The notes: generated from the letters alone by a model not told the origin. DNA of 40,702 bases from an uncultured Bacteroidales bacterium (GCA_903927945.1 CAIYOZ010000088.1:1-40702); one strand, 5' to 3'; counted from the first letter of the stretch, positions 19,379-28,877 are shown. A program made the numbers and translations.

Positions 19379-21838
19379 ATGCCAAAATTACAGCACATTG
19401 ATCCGGCAAATAAACGTAAACCGGGTTTTGTGGAATTCCTGCCAATTCCAGTCAATCAATATCAAAAAACCGTTAAAGACGAAAAAGGGAATTTCTCCAA
19501 CGAAGAATTCAAAGCCATTTATCATGACATGGTGTTGATCCGCGAGTTTGAAACCATGATCAACCTGATCAAGACTGTGGGAGCCTATAACGGGACCTCT
19601 TATAATCACCCGGGTCCGGCTCACTTATCCATTGGTCAGGAATCAGCAGCTGTTGGTATGGCCTGGACACTAACCGTGGATGACTTCATTTTTGGAAGTC
19701 ACCGAAGTCATGGAGAAATTCTGGCAAAGGGAATGAGTGCCATCCATCAATCGGACGATAAATACTTGTTGGATGTCATGGAAAGTTTTTTTGAAGGTGC
19801 TGTAGTGAATGTTGTAAAGAAAGACTTTAAGGGTACTACGAAAGATCTGGCCCGTCGGTTTTTAGTATATGGTACGTTGGCTGAGATATTTGCACGCGAA
19901 ACCGGATTTAACCGCGGATTAGGCGGATCAATGCATGCATTCTTTACTCCTTTCGGTGTATATCCGAATAATGCTATCGTAGGTGGATCGGGAGATATTG
20001 CAGTTGGTGCAGCACTTTATAAAAAAGTAAACCGTCAGAAAGGTCTGGTAGTTGCCAATATTGGTGATGCCTCTATGGCGTGCGGTCCTGTATGGGAAGG
20101 AATAACCTTTGCAGCCATGGATCAGTTCAAGAAACTCTGGCAAGGTGATATGAAGGGCGGATTACCTGTGATTATAAATATCATGAATAATCAGTACGGT
20201 ATGGGTGGTCAGACTTGTGGTGAAACCATGGGTTATGATGTCGCTGCACGTATTGGAGCCGGGGTAAATCCTGAACAAATGCATGCCGAACGGGTGGATG
20301 GATACAATCCGTTAGCCGTAATTGATGCCTACAAGCGCAAACGTAAAATTATAGAAGCAAAGAACGGTCCGGTGTTGTTGGACGTATTGACATACCGTTA
20401 TAGCGGACACAGCCCTTCGGATGCTTCATCCTATCGCTCAAAAGAAGAAGTTGAAGCCTGGGAAAAACATGATTGTATCGGTTCTTATGGAAAACAACTG
20501 ATGGATGCCGGTGAAGCAACTCAATCGGACCTGGATGGAATATGGATGGATGTGAAAGCATTGGTATATGACATGTTCCTGAAATCCATCGATGATGAAG
20601 TTTCGCCCCGCATGAGAAATGCCCAGATTATCGGCGACATGATGTTCTCAAATGGTTCGGTGGATTCACTATCGACTGCTACCCCGGATGTTCTGCTACC
20701 GTTAGCTGATAATTCACGGGTGAAGAAAATAGCTGCCAAGGAACGATTTGCATTTGATGCAGACGGGAAGCCATTCAGCAAAATGAAGCAATTTCAGCTC
20801 CGTGACGGCATCTTTGAAGCGATGATGGATCGATTCTACAAAGACGCATCGCTGGTTGCTTACGGCGAAGAAAACCGTGATTGGGGAGGAGCATTTGCCG
20901 TATATGGTGGCATGACTGAAGCCTTGCCTTATCACCGGTTGTTTAATTCGCCTATATCCGAAGCTTCCATTGTGGGAACTGCCATTGGGTATGCCATGTG
21001 TGGCGGACGGGTAGTTCCTGAAATCATGTATTGTGACTTCCTGGGACGTTGCGGTGACGAAGTATTCAATCAAATGCCTAAATGGCAGGCCATGAGTGGG
21101 AATGTGCTGAAAATGCCTATTACCCTGCGCGTTTCGGTAGGTTCCAAATACGGGGCGCAACATTCACAGGACTGGACCTCACTGGTAGCACAAATACCGG
21201 GTATCAAGGTTTGTTTCCCGGTGACTCCGTATGATGCAAAAGGATTGATGAATTCAGCGTTACAGGGAACAGACCCAGTGATCTATTTTGAAAGTCAACG
21301 TATCTACGAAATCGGAGAACAGTTCCACAAGGGTGGTGTTCCTGAAGGTTATTATGAAATTCCTTTCGGGGAACCCGATATTAAAAAAGAAGGAAAAGAC
21401 ATTACTTTCCTGACTGTAGGTCATACACTATATCCTGCGTTGCAGGCTGCTAAAGAACTGGAAGAGAAATATGGCATGTCGGCTGAAGTGATTGATGCCC
21501 GTTCGATGGTTCCGTTCAACTACGAACAAGTGGTTGAATCGGTAAAGAAAACAGGGAAAATAATCCTTGCCAGTGATGCCTGTACGCGTGGTTCATTCCT
21601 GAATGACATGGCGGCAAACATCAGCACGCTTTGTTTTGATTACCTGGATGCCCCAGTATGTGTGCTGGGATCACGCAACTGGATCACCCCGGCATTTGAA
21701 CTCGAAGATTCATTCTTCCCACAAGTAAGCTGGTTCCTGGATATGATCAACGAACGCATTCAACCGCTGGCTGGTTATATTTCAGGGCAGAACTTTACGG
21801 ATGCAGAGTTTATCAGAAGATCGAAATTAGGTGTCTAA
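19379..21838 (+). CDS. Fused alpha-beta 2-oxoacid dehydrogenase E1
   Basis: 819 aa. N-terminal TPP-binding alpha half (GGSMHAFF, VVANIGDASMACGPVWEG) and C-terminal transketolase-like beta half (FNSPISEASIVGTAIGYAMCGGRVVPEIMYCDF). Confidence 0.92.
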   Translation: MPKLQHIDPANKRKPGFVEFLPIPVNQYQKTVKDEKGNFSNEEFKAIYHDMVLIREFETMINLIKTVGAYNGTSYNHPGPAHLSIGQESAAVGMAWTLTVDDFIFGSHRSHGEILAKGMSAIHQSDDKYLLDVMESFFEGAVVNVVKKDFKGTTKDLARRFLVYGTLAEIFARETGFNRGLGGSMHAFFTPFGVYPNNAIVGGSGDIAVGAALYKKVNRQKGLVVANIGDASMACGPVWEGITFAAMDQFKKLWQGDMKGGLPVIINIMNNQYGMGGQTCGETMGYDVAARIGAGVNPEQMHAERVDGYNPLAVIDAYKRKRKIIEAKNGPVLLDVLTYRYSGHSPSDASSYRSKEEVEAWEKHDCIGSYGKQLMDAGEATQSDLDGIWMDVKALVYDMFLKSIDDEVSPRMRNAQIIGDMMFSNGSVDSLSTATPDVLLPLADNSRVKKIAAKERFAFDADGKPFSKMKQFQLRDGIFEAMMDRFYKDASLVAYGEENRDWGGAFAVYGGMTEALPYHRLFNSPISEASIVGTAIGYAMCGGRVVPEIMYCDFLGRCGDEVFNQMPKWQAMSGNVLKMPITLRVSVGSKYGAQHSQDWTSLVAQIPGIKVCFPVTPYDAKGLMNSALQGTDPVIYFESQRIYEIGEQFHKGGVPEGYYEIPFGEPDIKKEGKDITFLTVGHTLYPALQAAKELEEKYGMSAEVIDARSMVPFNYEQVVESVKKTGKIILASDACTRGSFLNDMAANISTLCFDYLDAPVCVLGSRNWITPAFELEDSFFPQVSWFLDMINERIQPLAGYISGQNFTDAEFIRRSKLGV

Positions 21839-21844
21839 CAATTT

Positions 21845-21884
21845 TTAAAACAAGGTGTGGAGATTATTCTACGCCTTGTTTTTA
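21845..21884 (+). terminator. Intrinsic terminator after E1
   Basis: CAAGGTGTGGA-GATTAT-TCTACGCCTTG gives an 11-bp stem including two G-U wobbles, then TTTTT. Confidence 0.75.
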
Positions 21885-21905
21885 AAAATAACTTTAGTAA
21901 GTCAA

Positions 21906-23069
21906 ATGAAAATTATAAAAGTAAACGCCCACCTGCATACCCCTTATTCATTCAGTGCCTTCAAGGATGTAAATCAGGCACTCGACATGGCCGTTGCCGA
22001 AGGTGTAAAAGTGGTGGGAATAAATGATTTCTATACCACTGACGGTTATCAGGCATGGTCGACAGGTTGCAAAGAACGTGGTTTGTTTCCATTGTACAAT
22101 ATTGAGTTTATCAGCCTGAATGAAGCTGATCAAAAAGCAGGATTACGGGTGAATGACCCGGGGAATCCGGGACGCACCTACCTGAGTGGAAAAGGACTTT
22201 CGAATCCATTTGTATTGGCAGAACCATTTGCCACCCAATTAGCGGATGTCCGTGCCGAAGCAAACGCACAGGTTGAAGCCATGTGTGGTAAGGTAAATGA
22301 AATTCTGGAAGCTAACAATGCCGGTTTTATACTTGATTTTGATTGGATAAAAGAGGGCCTTACAAAAGGTTCAATACGCGAAAGGCACCTGGCCAAAGCA
22401 CTGCGTCTGAAAGTATATGAGGCTTGTGGAAACGACGAAATTAAGATTCAGGAGCTATTTGCAAAATTATTCTCAGGAAAAGAACTTAAATCGTTGGTTT
22501 CGGATATTGCAGGTGTCGAAAATGAAATCCGTGGTAATCTGTTGAAAGCATGTGGTGGAGCATTCGTTCCGGAAGACCCTAAAGCATTTTTGCCCATGCA
22601 AACTGTTTGCGATATTATTATAGCAGCCGGCGGCATACCCACCTATCCATTCCTGGCAGATGATGCAAAAGGGGGATATACTGATTTCGAAAACGATCTG
22701 GAACGTGTAGCAAAACAGCTCACCGAACGTGGTTTTCATTCGGTAGAATTTATTACTACACGCAACAATGTAGAATTACTTGAAAAATATGCTTCCTATT
22801 TGCATGATCAGGGTTTTGTAGTTACCTTTGGAAGTGAACATAATACTCCTGCCATGGAACCGTTAGAGCTTTTTGCCAGAAACAATGTTTCTTTAACCGA
22901 AAAACTCTTGAAAATCAATTATGAAGGTGCTTGTGTTATTGCCACCCATCAATTTTTTGTTGCACAGGGATATGTTGGTTATGTGGACGAGCGAGGAATT
23001 GCTGACCGTTCAAAACGCGCTGCATTTATCAAATTGGGTGATCAGCTGATCAGCCAAATAAAAGGGTAA
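21906..23069 (+). CDS. PHP-domain protein (putative metal-dependent phosphoesterase)
   Basis: The start was moved from 21855, which lies in the terminator hairpin, to ATG 21906. MKIIKVNAHLHTPYSFSAF resembles the HxH PHP motif, with GSEHNTPAM near the C-terminus. Confidence 0.7.
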   Translation: MKIIKVNAHLHTPYSFSAFKDVNQALDMAVAEGVKVVGINDFYTTDGYQAWSTGCKERGLFPLYNIEFISLNEADQKAGLRVNDPGNPGRTYLSGKGLSNPFVLAEPFATQLADVRAEANAQVEAMCGKVNEILEANNAGFILDFDWIKEGLTKGSIRERHLAKALRLKVYEACGNDEIKIQELFAKLFSGKELKSLVSDIAGVENEIRGNLLKACGGAFVPEDPKAFLPMQTVCDIIIAAGGIPTYPFLADDAKGGYTDFENDLERVAKQLTERGFHSVEFITTRNNVELLEKYASYLHDQGFVVTFGSEHNTPAMEPLELFARNNVSLTEKLLKINYEGACVIATHQFFVAQGYVGYVDERGIADRSKRAAFIKLGDQLISQIKG

Positions 23070-23091
23070 GAATTTATAGTAACTTGATCAA

Positions 23092-25050
23092 ATGAAAAAT
23101 CTACAAGATTTAATCGAAATATCACAGTTTTATGGTCGTGACAGTCGCTTTGTCATTGCTGGGGGTGGTAATACATCCTACAAAAATGCAGAGAAGATCT
23201 GGGTGAAAGCCAGTGGTTCATCGCTAGCTACTATTACCGAGGATGGATTTGCAGTGCTGGATAGAGGTAAACTAAATCTCATGTCATCCAAAACGTACAG
23301 CATCGATACTGCTGAACGTGAAGAGGAGGTGAAAAATGACCTTGCAGAAGCGACCCTCTCTAAAGGAAAACGTCCATCTGTGGAGACTTCGATGCACAAT
23401 GCCATCGACTTCTCATTCGTTGTGCATTTACATCCGACAATAGTCAATGGATTGATGTGTGCACAAAATGCCGAAAGTGAATTGAAGAGATTGTTTGGAT
23501 CGAATGCTTTGTATATTCCGTATACCGATCCGGGTTATGTGCTGTTCAAAAAAGTGGAAGAAGCCATTCAAGCCTCCCGTGCGGAAGACGGTGCAGAGCC
23601 TGCTGTGATCTGGTTGCAGAACCACGGTATATTTGTAGGTGCCAATAGCATTGAAGAGATCAAAGTGCTTTATGCAAAGATGTTTGAGACTCTTGAAAAA
23701 GCAATCAAATATCCCGTGCCAACTGAAGACCGGACAACGTGTTCTTGCACAGAACAAATACTCCCGGGTATTCGAATGATGCTTTCCAAAGAAGGTTTGA
23801 AAACATTGAAAGTCCGCAAGAATACACTGATTAAACACTTTTACGACAGCATTGAAAATCAGGCAAAGATTGCCAAACCTTTCAGTCCGGACGCTATCGT
23901 ATACTGTAAGTCAAATTATATATTCCTCAACGAAGAACAACCTGAAATTGTCTTAGCTGAAGCTGAGAAAGCAATTTCTGCTTTTACATCCAAATACGGC
24001 TATCAACCCAAAATGTTTTTGTTGAAAGGTATCGGGATGGTGGCTGCCGGTGATAATGCCGGCCAATGCGACATTCTACTTGATGTATTCGAGGATGCCA
24101 TGAAGATTGCTTATCTGTCTGAATCATTTGGTGGTGCACATCCTATGACACGGGAGCAAATCGACTTTATCGATAATTGGGAAGTAGAAAACTATCGTCG
24201 GAGTGTAGCAGCCGGAACAACGATTGGTCGTGCTGAAAATAAAAATATAATTGTCACCGGTGCTGCACAAGGATTTGGAGAAGGTATTGCCCGCTGTTTG
24301 ATGGAAGAAGGAGCTAATATTGTGGTTGCTGATATGAACGAAGCTGTTGGGTTGGCTACCGTAGAACGCTTTAACAGCCTGGCAAAAAGTAATCGCGCCA
24401 TTTTTGTGAAGACGAATGTCAGTGAAATAAAGAGCCTTGAAAACCTGATACATCAAACCATTTGTAACTTTGGTGCCATTGATAGTTTTATCAGCAACGC
24501 AGGTGTACTGCGTGCCGGTGGATTGGAAGACATGACTCCAGAGGACTTTGATTTCGTAACTAAAATAAACTATAATGCTTATTTTTATTGTACCAAAGTC
24601 GTAAGTCGTGTAATGAAGTTACAGACAAAGTATGCCCCGGAATATTATGCAGATATCATTCAGATTAATTCTAAGTCGGGCCTTCGGGGAAGTAAAGCTA
24701 ACTTTGCGTATGCCGGAGGCAAATTCGGAGGAATAGGCCTTACTCAATCTTTTGCATTGGAACTGGCACCATTCCGTATCAAAGTAAACTCCATTTGTCC
24801 GGGTAATTTCTATGATGGCCCGCTATGGAGTGATCCTGTGAACGGACTATTTGTTCAATATCTGAATGCTGGAAAAGTTCCCGGTGCTAAAACAGTGGAT
24901 GATGTAAAAGATTTTTACCTGGCACAGGTCCCTATGAGAAAAGGGTGTTCTCCCGAGGATGTAACTAAGGGAGCGTTATACCTTATGGAACAATGTGGTG
25001 AAACAGGACAGGCATTACCCATTACCGGCGGGCAGGTGATGCTTAATTGA
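23092..25050 (+). CDS. Bifunctional class II aldolase / short-chain dehydrogenase (RhaEW-like)
   Basis: Aldolase half: AGGGNTSYKN, VETSMHNAIDFSFVVHLHPTIVNGL, QNHGIFVGA. SDR half: IIVTGAAQGFGEGIARCLMEEGANIVVAD, ISNAGVL, YAGGKFGGIGL. Confidence 0.85.
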   Translation: MKNLQDLIEISQFYGRDSRFVIAGGGNTSYKNAEKIWVKASGSSLATITEDGFAVLDRGKLNLMSSKTYSIDTAEREEEVKNDLAEATLSKGKRPSVETSMHNAIDFSFVVHLHPTIVNGLMCAQNAESELKRLFGSNALYIPYTDPGYVLFKKVEEAIQASRAEDGAEPAVIWLQNHGIFVGANSIEEIKVLYAKMFETLEKAIKYPVPTEDRTTCSCTEQILPGIRMMLSKEGLKTLKVRKNTLIKHFYDSIENQAKIAKPFSPDAIVYCKSNYIFLNEEQPEIVLAEAEKAISAFTSKYGYQPKMFLLKGIGMVAAGDNAGQCDILLDVFEDAMKIAYLSESFGGAHPMTREQIDFIDNWEVENYRRSVAAGTTIGRAENKNIIVTGAAQGFGEGIARCLMEEGANIVVADMNEAVGLATVERFNSLAKSNRAIFVKTNVSEIKSLENLIHQTICNFGAIDSFISNAGVLRAGGLEDMTPEDFDFVTKINYNAYFYCTKVVSRVMKLQTKYAPEYYADIIQINSKSGLRGSKANFAYAGGKFGGIGLTQSFALELAPFRIKVNSICPGNFYDGPLWSDPVNGLFVQYLNAGKVPGAKTVDDVKDFYLAQVPMRKGCSPEDVTKGALYLMEQCGETGQALPITGGQVMLN

Positions 25051-25176
25051 CCCCTAACCCCTAAAGGGGAATTGGAAAGTCATTAATAATAAGAGAATTA
25101 AATACTATTTAAAAAACCATCTAATAAGTTCTTAGAATCTAAACTAACTTAGTTCCCCTTTAGGGGTTGGGGTCAA
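25047..25176. repeat. Inverted pair of CCCCTAACCCCTAAAGGGG elements between the aldolase-SDR and Zn-ADH genes
   Basis: Left arm TTGACCCCTAACCCCTAAAGGGGAA (25047-25071) contains the TGA stop. Right arm TTCCCCTTTAGGGGTTGGGGTCAA (25153-25176) ends 9 nt before the ATG. The arms are complementary apart from one indel. Confidence 0.95.
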
Positions 25177-25185
25177 TTTATATAT

Positions 25186-26463
25186 ATGAAAACAAAAGCA
25201 GTACGTCTCTATGGTAAAAAAGACCTTCGGTTGGAAGAGTTTGAATTACCTCAAATTAAAGACAATGAAATATTAGCTAAAGTTGTTTCAGATTCCTTGT
25301 GCATGTCATCGTATAAAGCGGCAAGCCAGGGGACCGATCATAAGCGGATTCCAAATGATGTGGAAGAAAACCCAATCATTATTGGCCACGAATTTGCAGG
25401 AGAATTAATTGAAGTCGGTGCTAAATGGACCCATAAGTTTAAAGCAGGAGATAAATTTTCCATTCAACCGGCATTGAATTATGAAGGTGGTCCGGTAGGA
25501 GTATTGAGTGCCCCTGGGTACAGCTATCACCATATTGGAGGGGATGCCACCTATGTGATTATTCCCAATGAAGTGATGGAACGTGACTGCCTGCTGGCCT
25601 ATCAGGGTGAAGGATTTTATCCGGCATCTCTGGCAGAACCTCTTTCTTGTGTGATTGGGGCCATGCATGCCAATTATCACATTACTCCGGGAAGTTATAT
25701 CCACAAAATGGATATTGTGGAGGATGGGAAAATGGCAATTCTGGCAGGAGTAGGCCCTATGGGATTAGCAGCCATCAATTATGTATTACGACGTGAGGAT
25801 CGTCACCCATCACTGTGCGTGGTGACAGACGTTGATCAAACCCGTCTTGACCGTGCAGCAACGTTGTATACGGTAGAATTTGCAGCTTCAAAGGGCATAG
25901 ACCTTCGATATATCAATACATCCACCATGCAGAACCCGGTGGCGGAACTAAAAGAAATGACAGGTGGTAACGGATACGACGATGTATTTGTTTTCGCACC
26001 GGTAAAACAGGTTGTTGAACAGGCTGATGCCATATTGGCTTTCGATGGTTGCCTGAACTTCTTTGCCGGTCCAGGTGACCCGAATTTCAGTGCCTCATTT
26101 AATTTCTATAACGTACATTACGGTTATACACATGTGGCAGGAACCAGCGGTGGGAATAATGACGATATGGTGGAAGCCCTTGATTTGATGAGTAAGGGAC
26201 TCGACCCTGCCGGCTTGATAACCCATATTGGAGGGTTGAACTCCGTGATTAAAGCAACAAATCACCTGCCTGAAATACCGGGAGGTAAGAAACTCATTTA
26301 TACACATGTCGAAATGCCATTGACACCCATTGCAGACTTTGCTAAATTAGGAGAATTAAATCCTGTTTACAAACAACTGTCAATGATTTGTGACCGGAAT
26401 AAAGGTCTCTGGAGCGTGGAAGCGGAGGCTTTTCTACTTGAGAATGGTGATAAGTTGATTTAG
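25186..26463 (+). CDS. Zn-dependent medium-chain alcohol/polyol dehydrogenase (L-sorbose-1-phosphate reductase-like)
   Basis: PIIIGHEFAGELIEVGAKW, SLAEPLSCVIGAMHANYH and MAILAGVGPMGLAAINYVL are MDR-fold motifs. Confidence 0.8.
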   Translation: MKTKAVRLYGKKDLRLEEFELPQIKDNEILAKVVSDSLCMSSYKAASQGTDHKRIPNDVEENPIIIGHEFAGELIEVGAKWTHKFKAGDKFSIQPALNYEGGPVGVLSAPGYSYHHIGGDATYVIIPNEVMERDCLLAYQGEGFYPASLAEPLSCVIGAMHANYHITPGSYIHKMDIVEDGKMAILAGVGPMGLAAINYVLRREDRHPSLCVVTDVDQTRLDRAATLYTVEFAASKGIDLRYINTSTMQNPVAELKEMTGGNGYDDVFVFAPVKQVVEQADAILAFDGCLNFFAGPGDPNFSASFNFYNVHYGYTHVAGTSGGNNDDMVEALDLMSKGLDPAGLITHIGGLNSVIKATNHLPEIPGGKKLIYTHVEMPLTPIADFAKLGELNPVYKQLSMICDRNKGLWSVEAEAFLLENGDKLI

Positions 26464-26507
26464 TTGATTTAGTTGATTAGTTGATTAAGTTGATTGGTTA
26501 ATAGGTT
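26454..26507. repeat. TTGATTTAG/TTGATTAG degenerate tandem array
   Basis: aagttgatttagttgatttagttgattagttgattaagttgattggttaatagg. The first unit encodes the last residues and the TAG stop of the Zn-ADH. Confidence 0.9.
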
Positions 26508-26513
26508 GCGCTG

Positions 26514-26533
26514 CCCCAAGCCCCTGAAGGGGA
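26514..26533. repeat. Solo CCCC..CCCCTGAAGGGG element
   Basis: CCCCAAGCCCCTGAAGGGGA, a variant of the CCCCTAAAGGGG family. Confidence 0.75.
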
Positions 26534-26618
26534 TGTTAAGAGTGGGGTATGCTGAGATTCATGGTTTTTGTACATTAAGTTGACTGGTAAATTGAGTTGA
26601 AGCAGTTGGTGAAATAGG

Positions 26619-26680
26619 TAACACAGAACACGGAACACGAAACACGTAACACTGAACGCGGAACTCGGAACGCTGAACTG
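26619..26680. repeat. GAACACGGAA-type degenerate tandem array
   Basis: taacacagaacacggaacacgaaacacgtaacactgaacgcggaactcggaacgctgaactg. Confidence 0.9.
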
Positions 26681-26736
26681 TTCAAACTCTCAAACCTCTT
26701 AAAATAAGTATTAGACAATTTTTTAAATATAAAAAG

Positions 26737-28035
26737 ATGAAACAGTTAGATGTTAATTTAATGCATCCAGTGGAACAGATCAATGTGATCATTGGAAGGA
26801 TTTATCGGAGTGGAATGACTACCACCTCAGGTGGCAATATCTCTATCAGGGATGATAACGGGGATATCTGGATTACACCTTCGGGCGTAGACAAAGGTTC
26901 GTTGACCATCAAAGATATTATCTGTATGAAAAAAGATGGTACGATTACAGGTCCTCATAAACCATCTTCCGAATATCCTTTTCACAAGGCAATTTATGAA
27001 GCACGTCCGGAGCTGAATGCGATTATTCACGCTCACCCGCCTGCATTGGTGGCTTTCAGCATTGCCCGTCAGGTGCCGAATACAAACATTATTCCTCAGG
27101 CCCGTTTCATTTGTGGCGAGATTGGATATGCCCCTTATGGCTGCCCGGGTAGTGAAGAATTGGGCAAGAAGATAGCCCATGAATTCAAAAATAACAAGTA
27201 TAAAGCGGTGATCATGGAAAATCACGGAGTTGTATTGGGTGGCACGGATATGATGGATGCTTATCAACGTTTTGAAACACTTGAATTCTGCTGCCGTACG
27301 ATTGTGAATGCCGGCAAGTTGGGTCAAGTAAACTCTTTGACCGACAAACAAATCAGTACCTATCAGACTCTTTTTCCTAAGAATATCACACATTTCATGG
27401 ATGTAACCTATCCATCCGATGAACGTGCTTTGCGTACCGACATGGTGAAGATCATCCGCCGTGCCTGCGACCAGGGACTAATGATTTCTACTTATGGTAC
27501 TGTCTCTGTACGTTGGCGTGAAAATGACTTCCTGATCACCCCACGTGACGTGGCCCGTTGGGATATTACTTCCAGTGATATCGTTCAGATTAAAAACGGT
27601 ATGGCTGAAGCAGGTAAAGTGCCCAGTCGTTCCGCTGCCTTACACCATCGCATTTACCAGTTGAACCCACATATCAATTCCATTATCTCCACGCAATCCA
27701 CAAACCTGATGGCACATGCAGTCAGCGGGACAAAGTTTGATGTCCGTACCATCCCTGAAAGCTGGATATTCCTGCAGGATGTTCCGAGTGTTCCGTTTGG
27801 AATTGTGCACGACAGTATCGATAATATGGCGAAAATGTTCAATGATAACCGGGTTATCCTGGTCGAAAACGACTGCGTTTTTGTAACAGGCGATAAACTC
27901 CTGAATACATTCGATTACCTGGAAGTGGCTGAATTCAGTGCCAATTCACTGGTGATGGCTTCCTCTATCGGACCCCTTCAACCTATGGGTGATAAGGAGA
28001 TTGACGAGTTAAGGGTGGCTTTTAATGTGAAATAA
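26737..28035 (+). CDS. Tandem class II aldolase/adducin-domain protein
   Basis: Domain 1: TSGGNISIRD, SSEYPFHKAIYE, IIHAHPPALVAFS, MENHGVVLGG. Domain 2: STYGTVSVRW, SRSAALHHRIYQ, IISTQSTNLMAHA, VENDCVFVTG. Confidence 0.85.
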   Translation: MKQLDVNLMHPVEQINVIIGRIYRSGMTTTSGGNISIRDDNGDIWITPSGVDKGSLTIKDIICMKKDGTITGPHKPSSEYPFHKAIYEARPELNAIIHAHPPALVAFSIARQVPNTNIIPQARFICGEIGYAPYGCPGSEELGKKIAHEFKNNKYKAVIMENHGVVLGGTDMMDAYQRFETLEFCCRTIVNAGKLGQVNSLTDKQISTYQTLFPKNITHFMDVTYPSDERALRTDMVKIIRRACDQGLMISTYGTVSVRWRENDFLITPRDVARWDITSSDIVQIKNGMAEAGKVPSRSAALHHRIYQLNPHINSIISTQSTNLMAHAVSGTKFDVRTIPESWIFLQDVPSVPFGIVHDSIDNMAKMFNDNRVILVENDCVFVTGDKLLNTFDYLEVAEFSANSLVMASSIGPLQPMGDKEIDELRVAFNVK

Positions 28036-28085
28036 GGGTATTATGAATCAACTGATATGATTCGTATTATCAATAAATAAAATAT

Positions 28086-28126
28086 AAATGCGTTCGGCCG
28101 ACATGTTCAGTCGAACGCATTTTTTT
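28086..28126 (+). terminator. Intrinsic terminator after the tandem aldolase
   Basis: AAATGCGTTCG...CGAACGCATTT (11-bp perfect stem) followed by a T-rich run. Confidence 0.85.
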
Positions 28127-28155
28127 ATTTTTACAACTTATAAGAACTTAATAGT

Positions 28156-28866
28156 ATGATCATAATTCAATCAAATTCGAATTCAACCGGTTTGAATCTT
28201 TCAATAGAAGATTATTTGTTTACGCAAAGAAAAGAGGAATTTCTTTTTTTGTATGTAAATGAACCTTCTGTTGTGATGGGTCATAATCAGCGATTGTTGT
28301 CGGAGGTAAATTCTCAATTCTGTGCAGAAAACAATATCCCGGTATACAGAAGAATGTCCGGTGGAGGAACCGTATTTCATGATTTAGGTAATCTGAATTA
28401 TTGCTTTATTTCAAACCGGATAGAAGGGGACTCGCCATTGAATGATCATTTTTTACAGGTAATTGTAGATGTTTTAAAAGATCTTCATATTGAGGCTCAT
28501 ATTGGCAAACGGAAAGATCTTTGGTTACCCGGTGGATATAAAATATCAGGAACTGCCTCACATATCACTAAAAAGCGGGAACTACACCATGGTACACTTC
28601 TTTACGACACTAATCTGGATAAACTTGAAAAAAGTCTATCATCTCAAGCTGAAAAATCAGAAATAAGTAAGGTCGCATCAGTACACAGTCCTGTAAAAAA
28701 TATCAGGGCCTATTTGGTAGATCAGAAATATATGGATCAGGAGGCTTGTGTATTTTTTAGATTAGTGACGGATAAGCTGCTTCATTTGTATTCTTTAGGA
28801 TCGGTTGCCGGGTTAAGTGATGAGGAAATGTCACTGATAAAACCGCTTGAACCAATTTTCAAATGA
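28156..28866 (+). CDS. lplA: Lipoate-protein ligase A (short form)
   Basis: EPSVVMGHNQRLLSEVN, VYRRMSGGGTVFHDLGNLNYCFI, KISGTASHITKKRELHHGTLLYDTNLDKL; 236 aa. Confidence 0.9.
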   Translation: MIIIQSNSNSTGLNLSIEDYLFTQRKEEFLFLYVNEPSVVMGHNQRLLSEVNSQFCAENNIPVYRRMSGGGTVFHDLGNLNYCFISNRIEGDSPLNDHFLQVIVDVLKDLHIEAHIGKRKDLWLPGGYKISGTASHITKKRELHHGTLLYDTNLDKLEKSLSSQAEKSEISKVASVHSPVKNIRAYLVDQKYMDQEACVFFRLVTDKLLHLYSLGSVAGLSDEEMSLIKPLEPIFK

Positions 28867-28877
28867 ATGGTGTACTA

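Noticed and set aside
21855-21905. Hydrophobic leader MWRLFYALFLKITLVSQ on the PHP protein
   Set aside because: It is encoded by the terminator hairpin and T-tract of the preceding E1 gene. ATG 21906 fits the PHP N-terminus.
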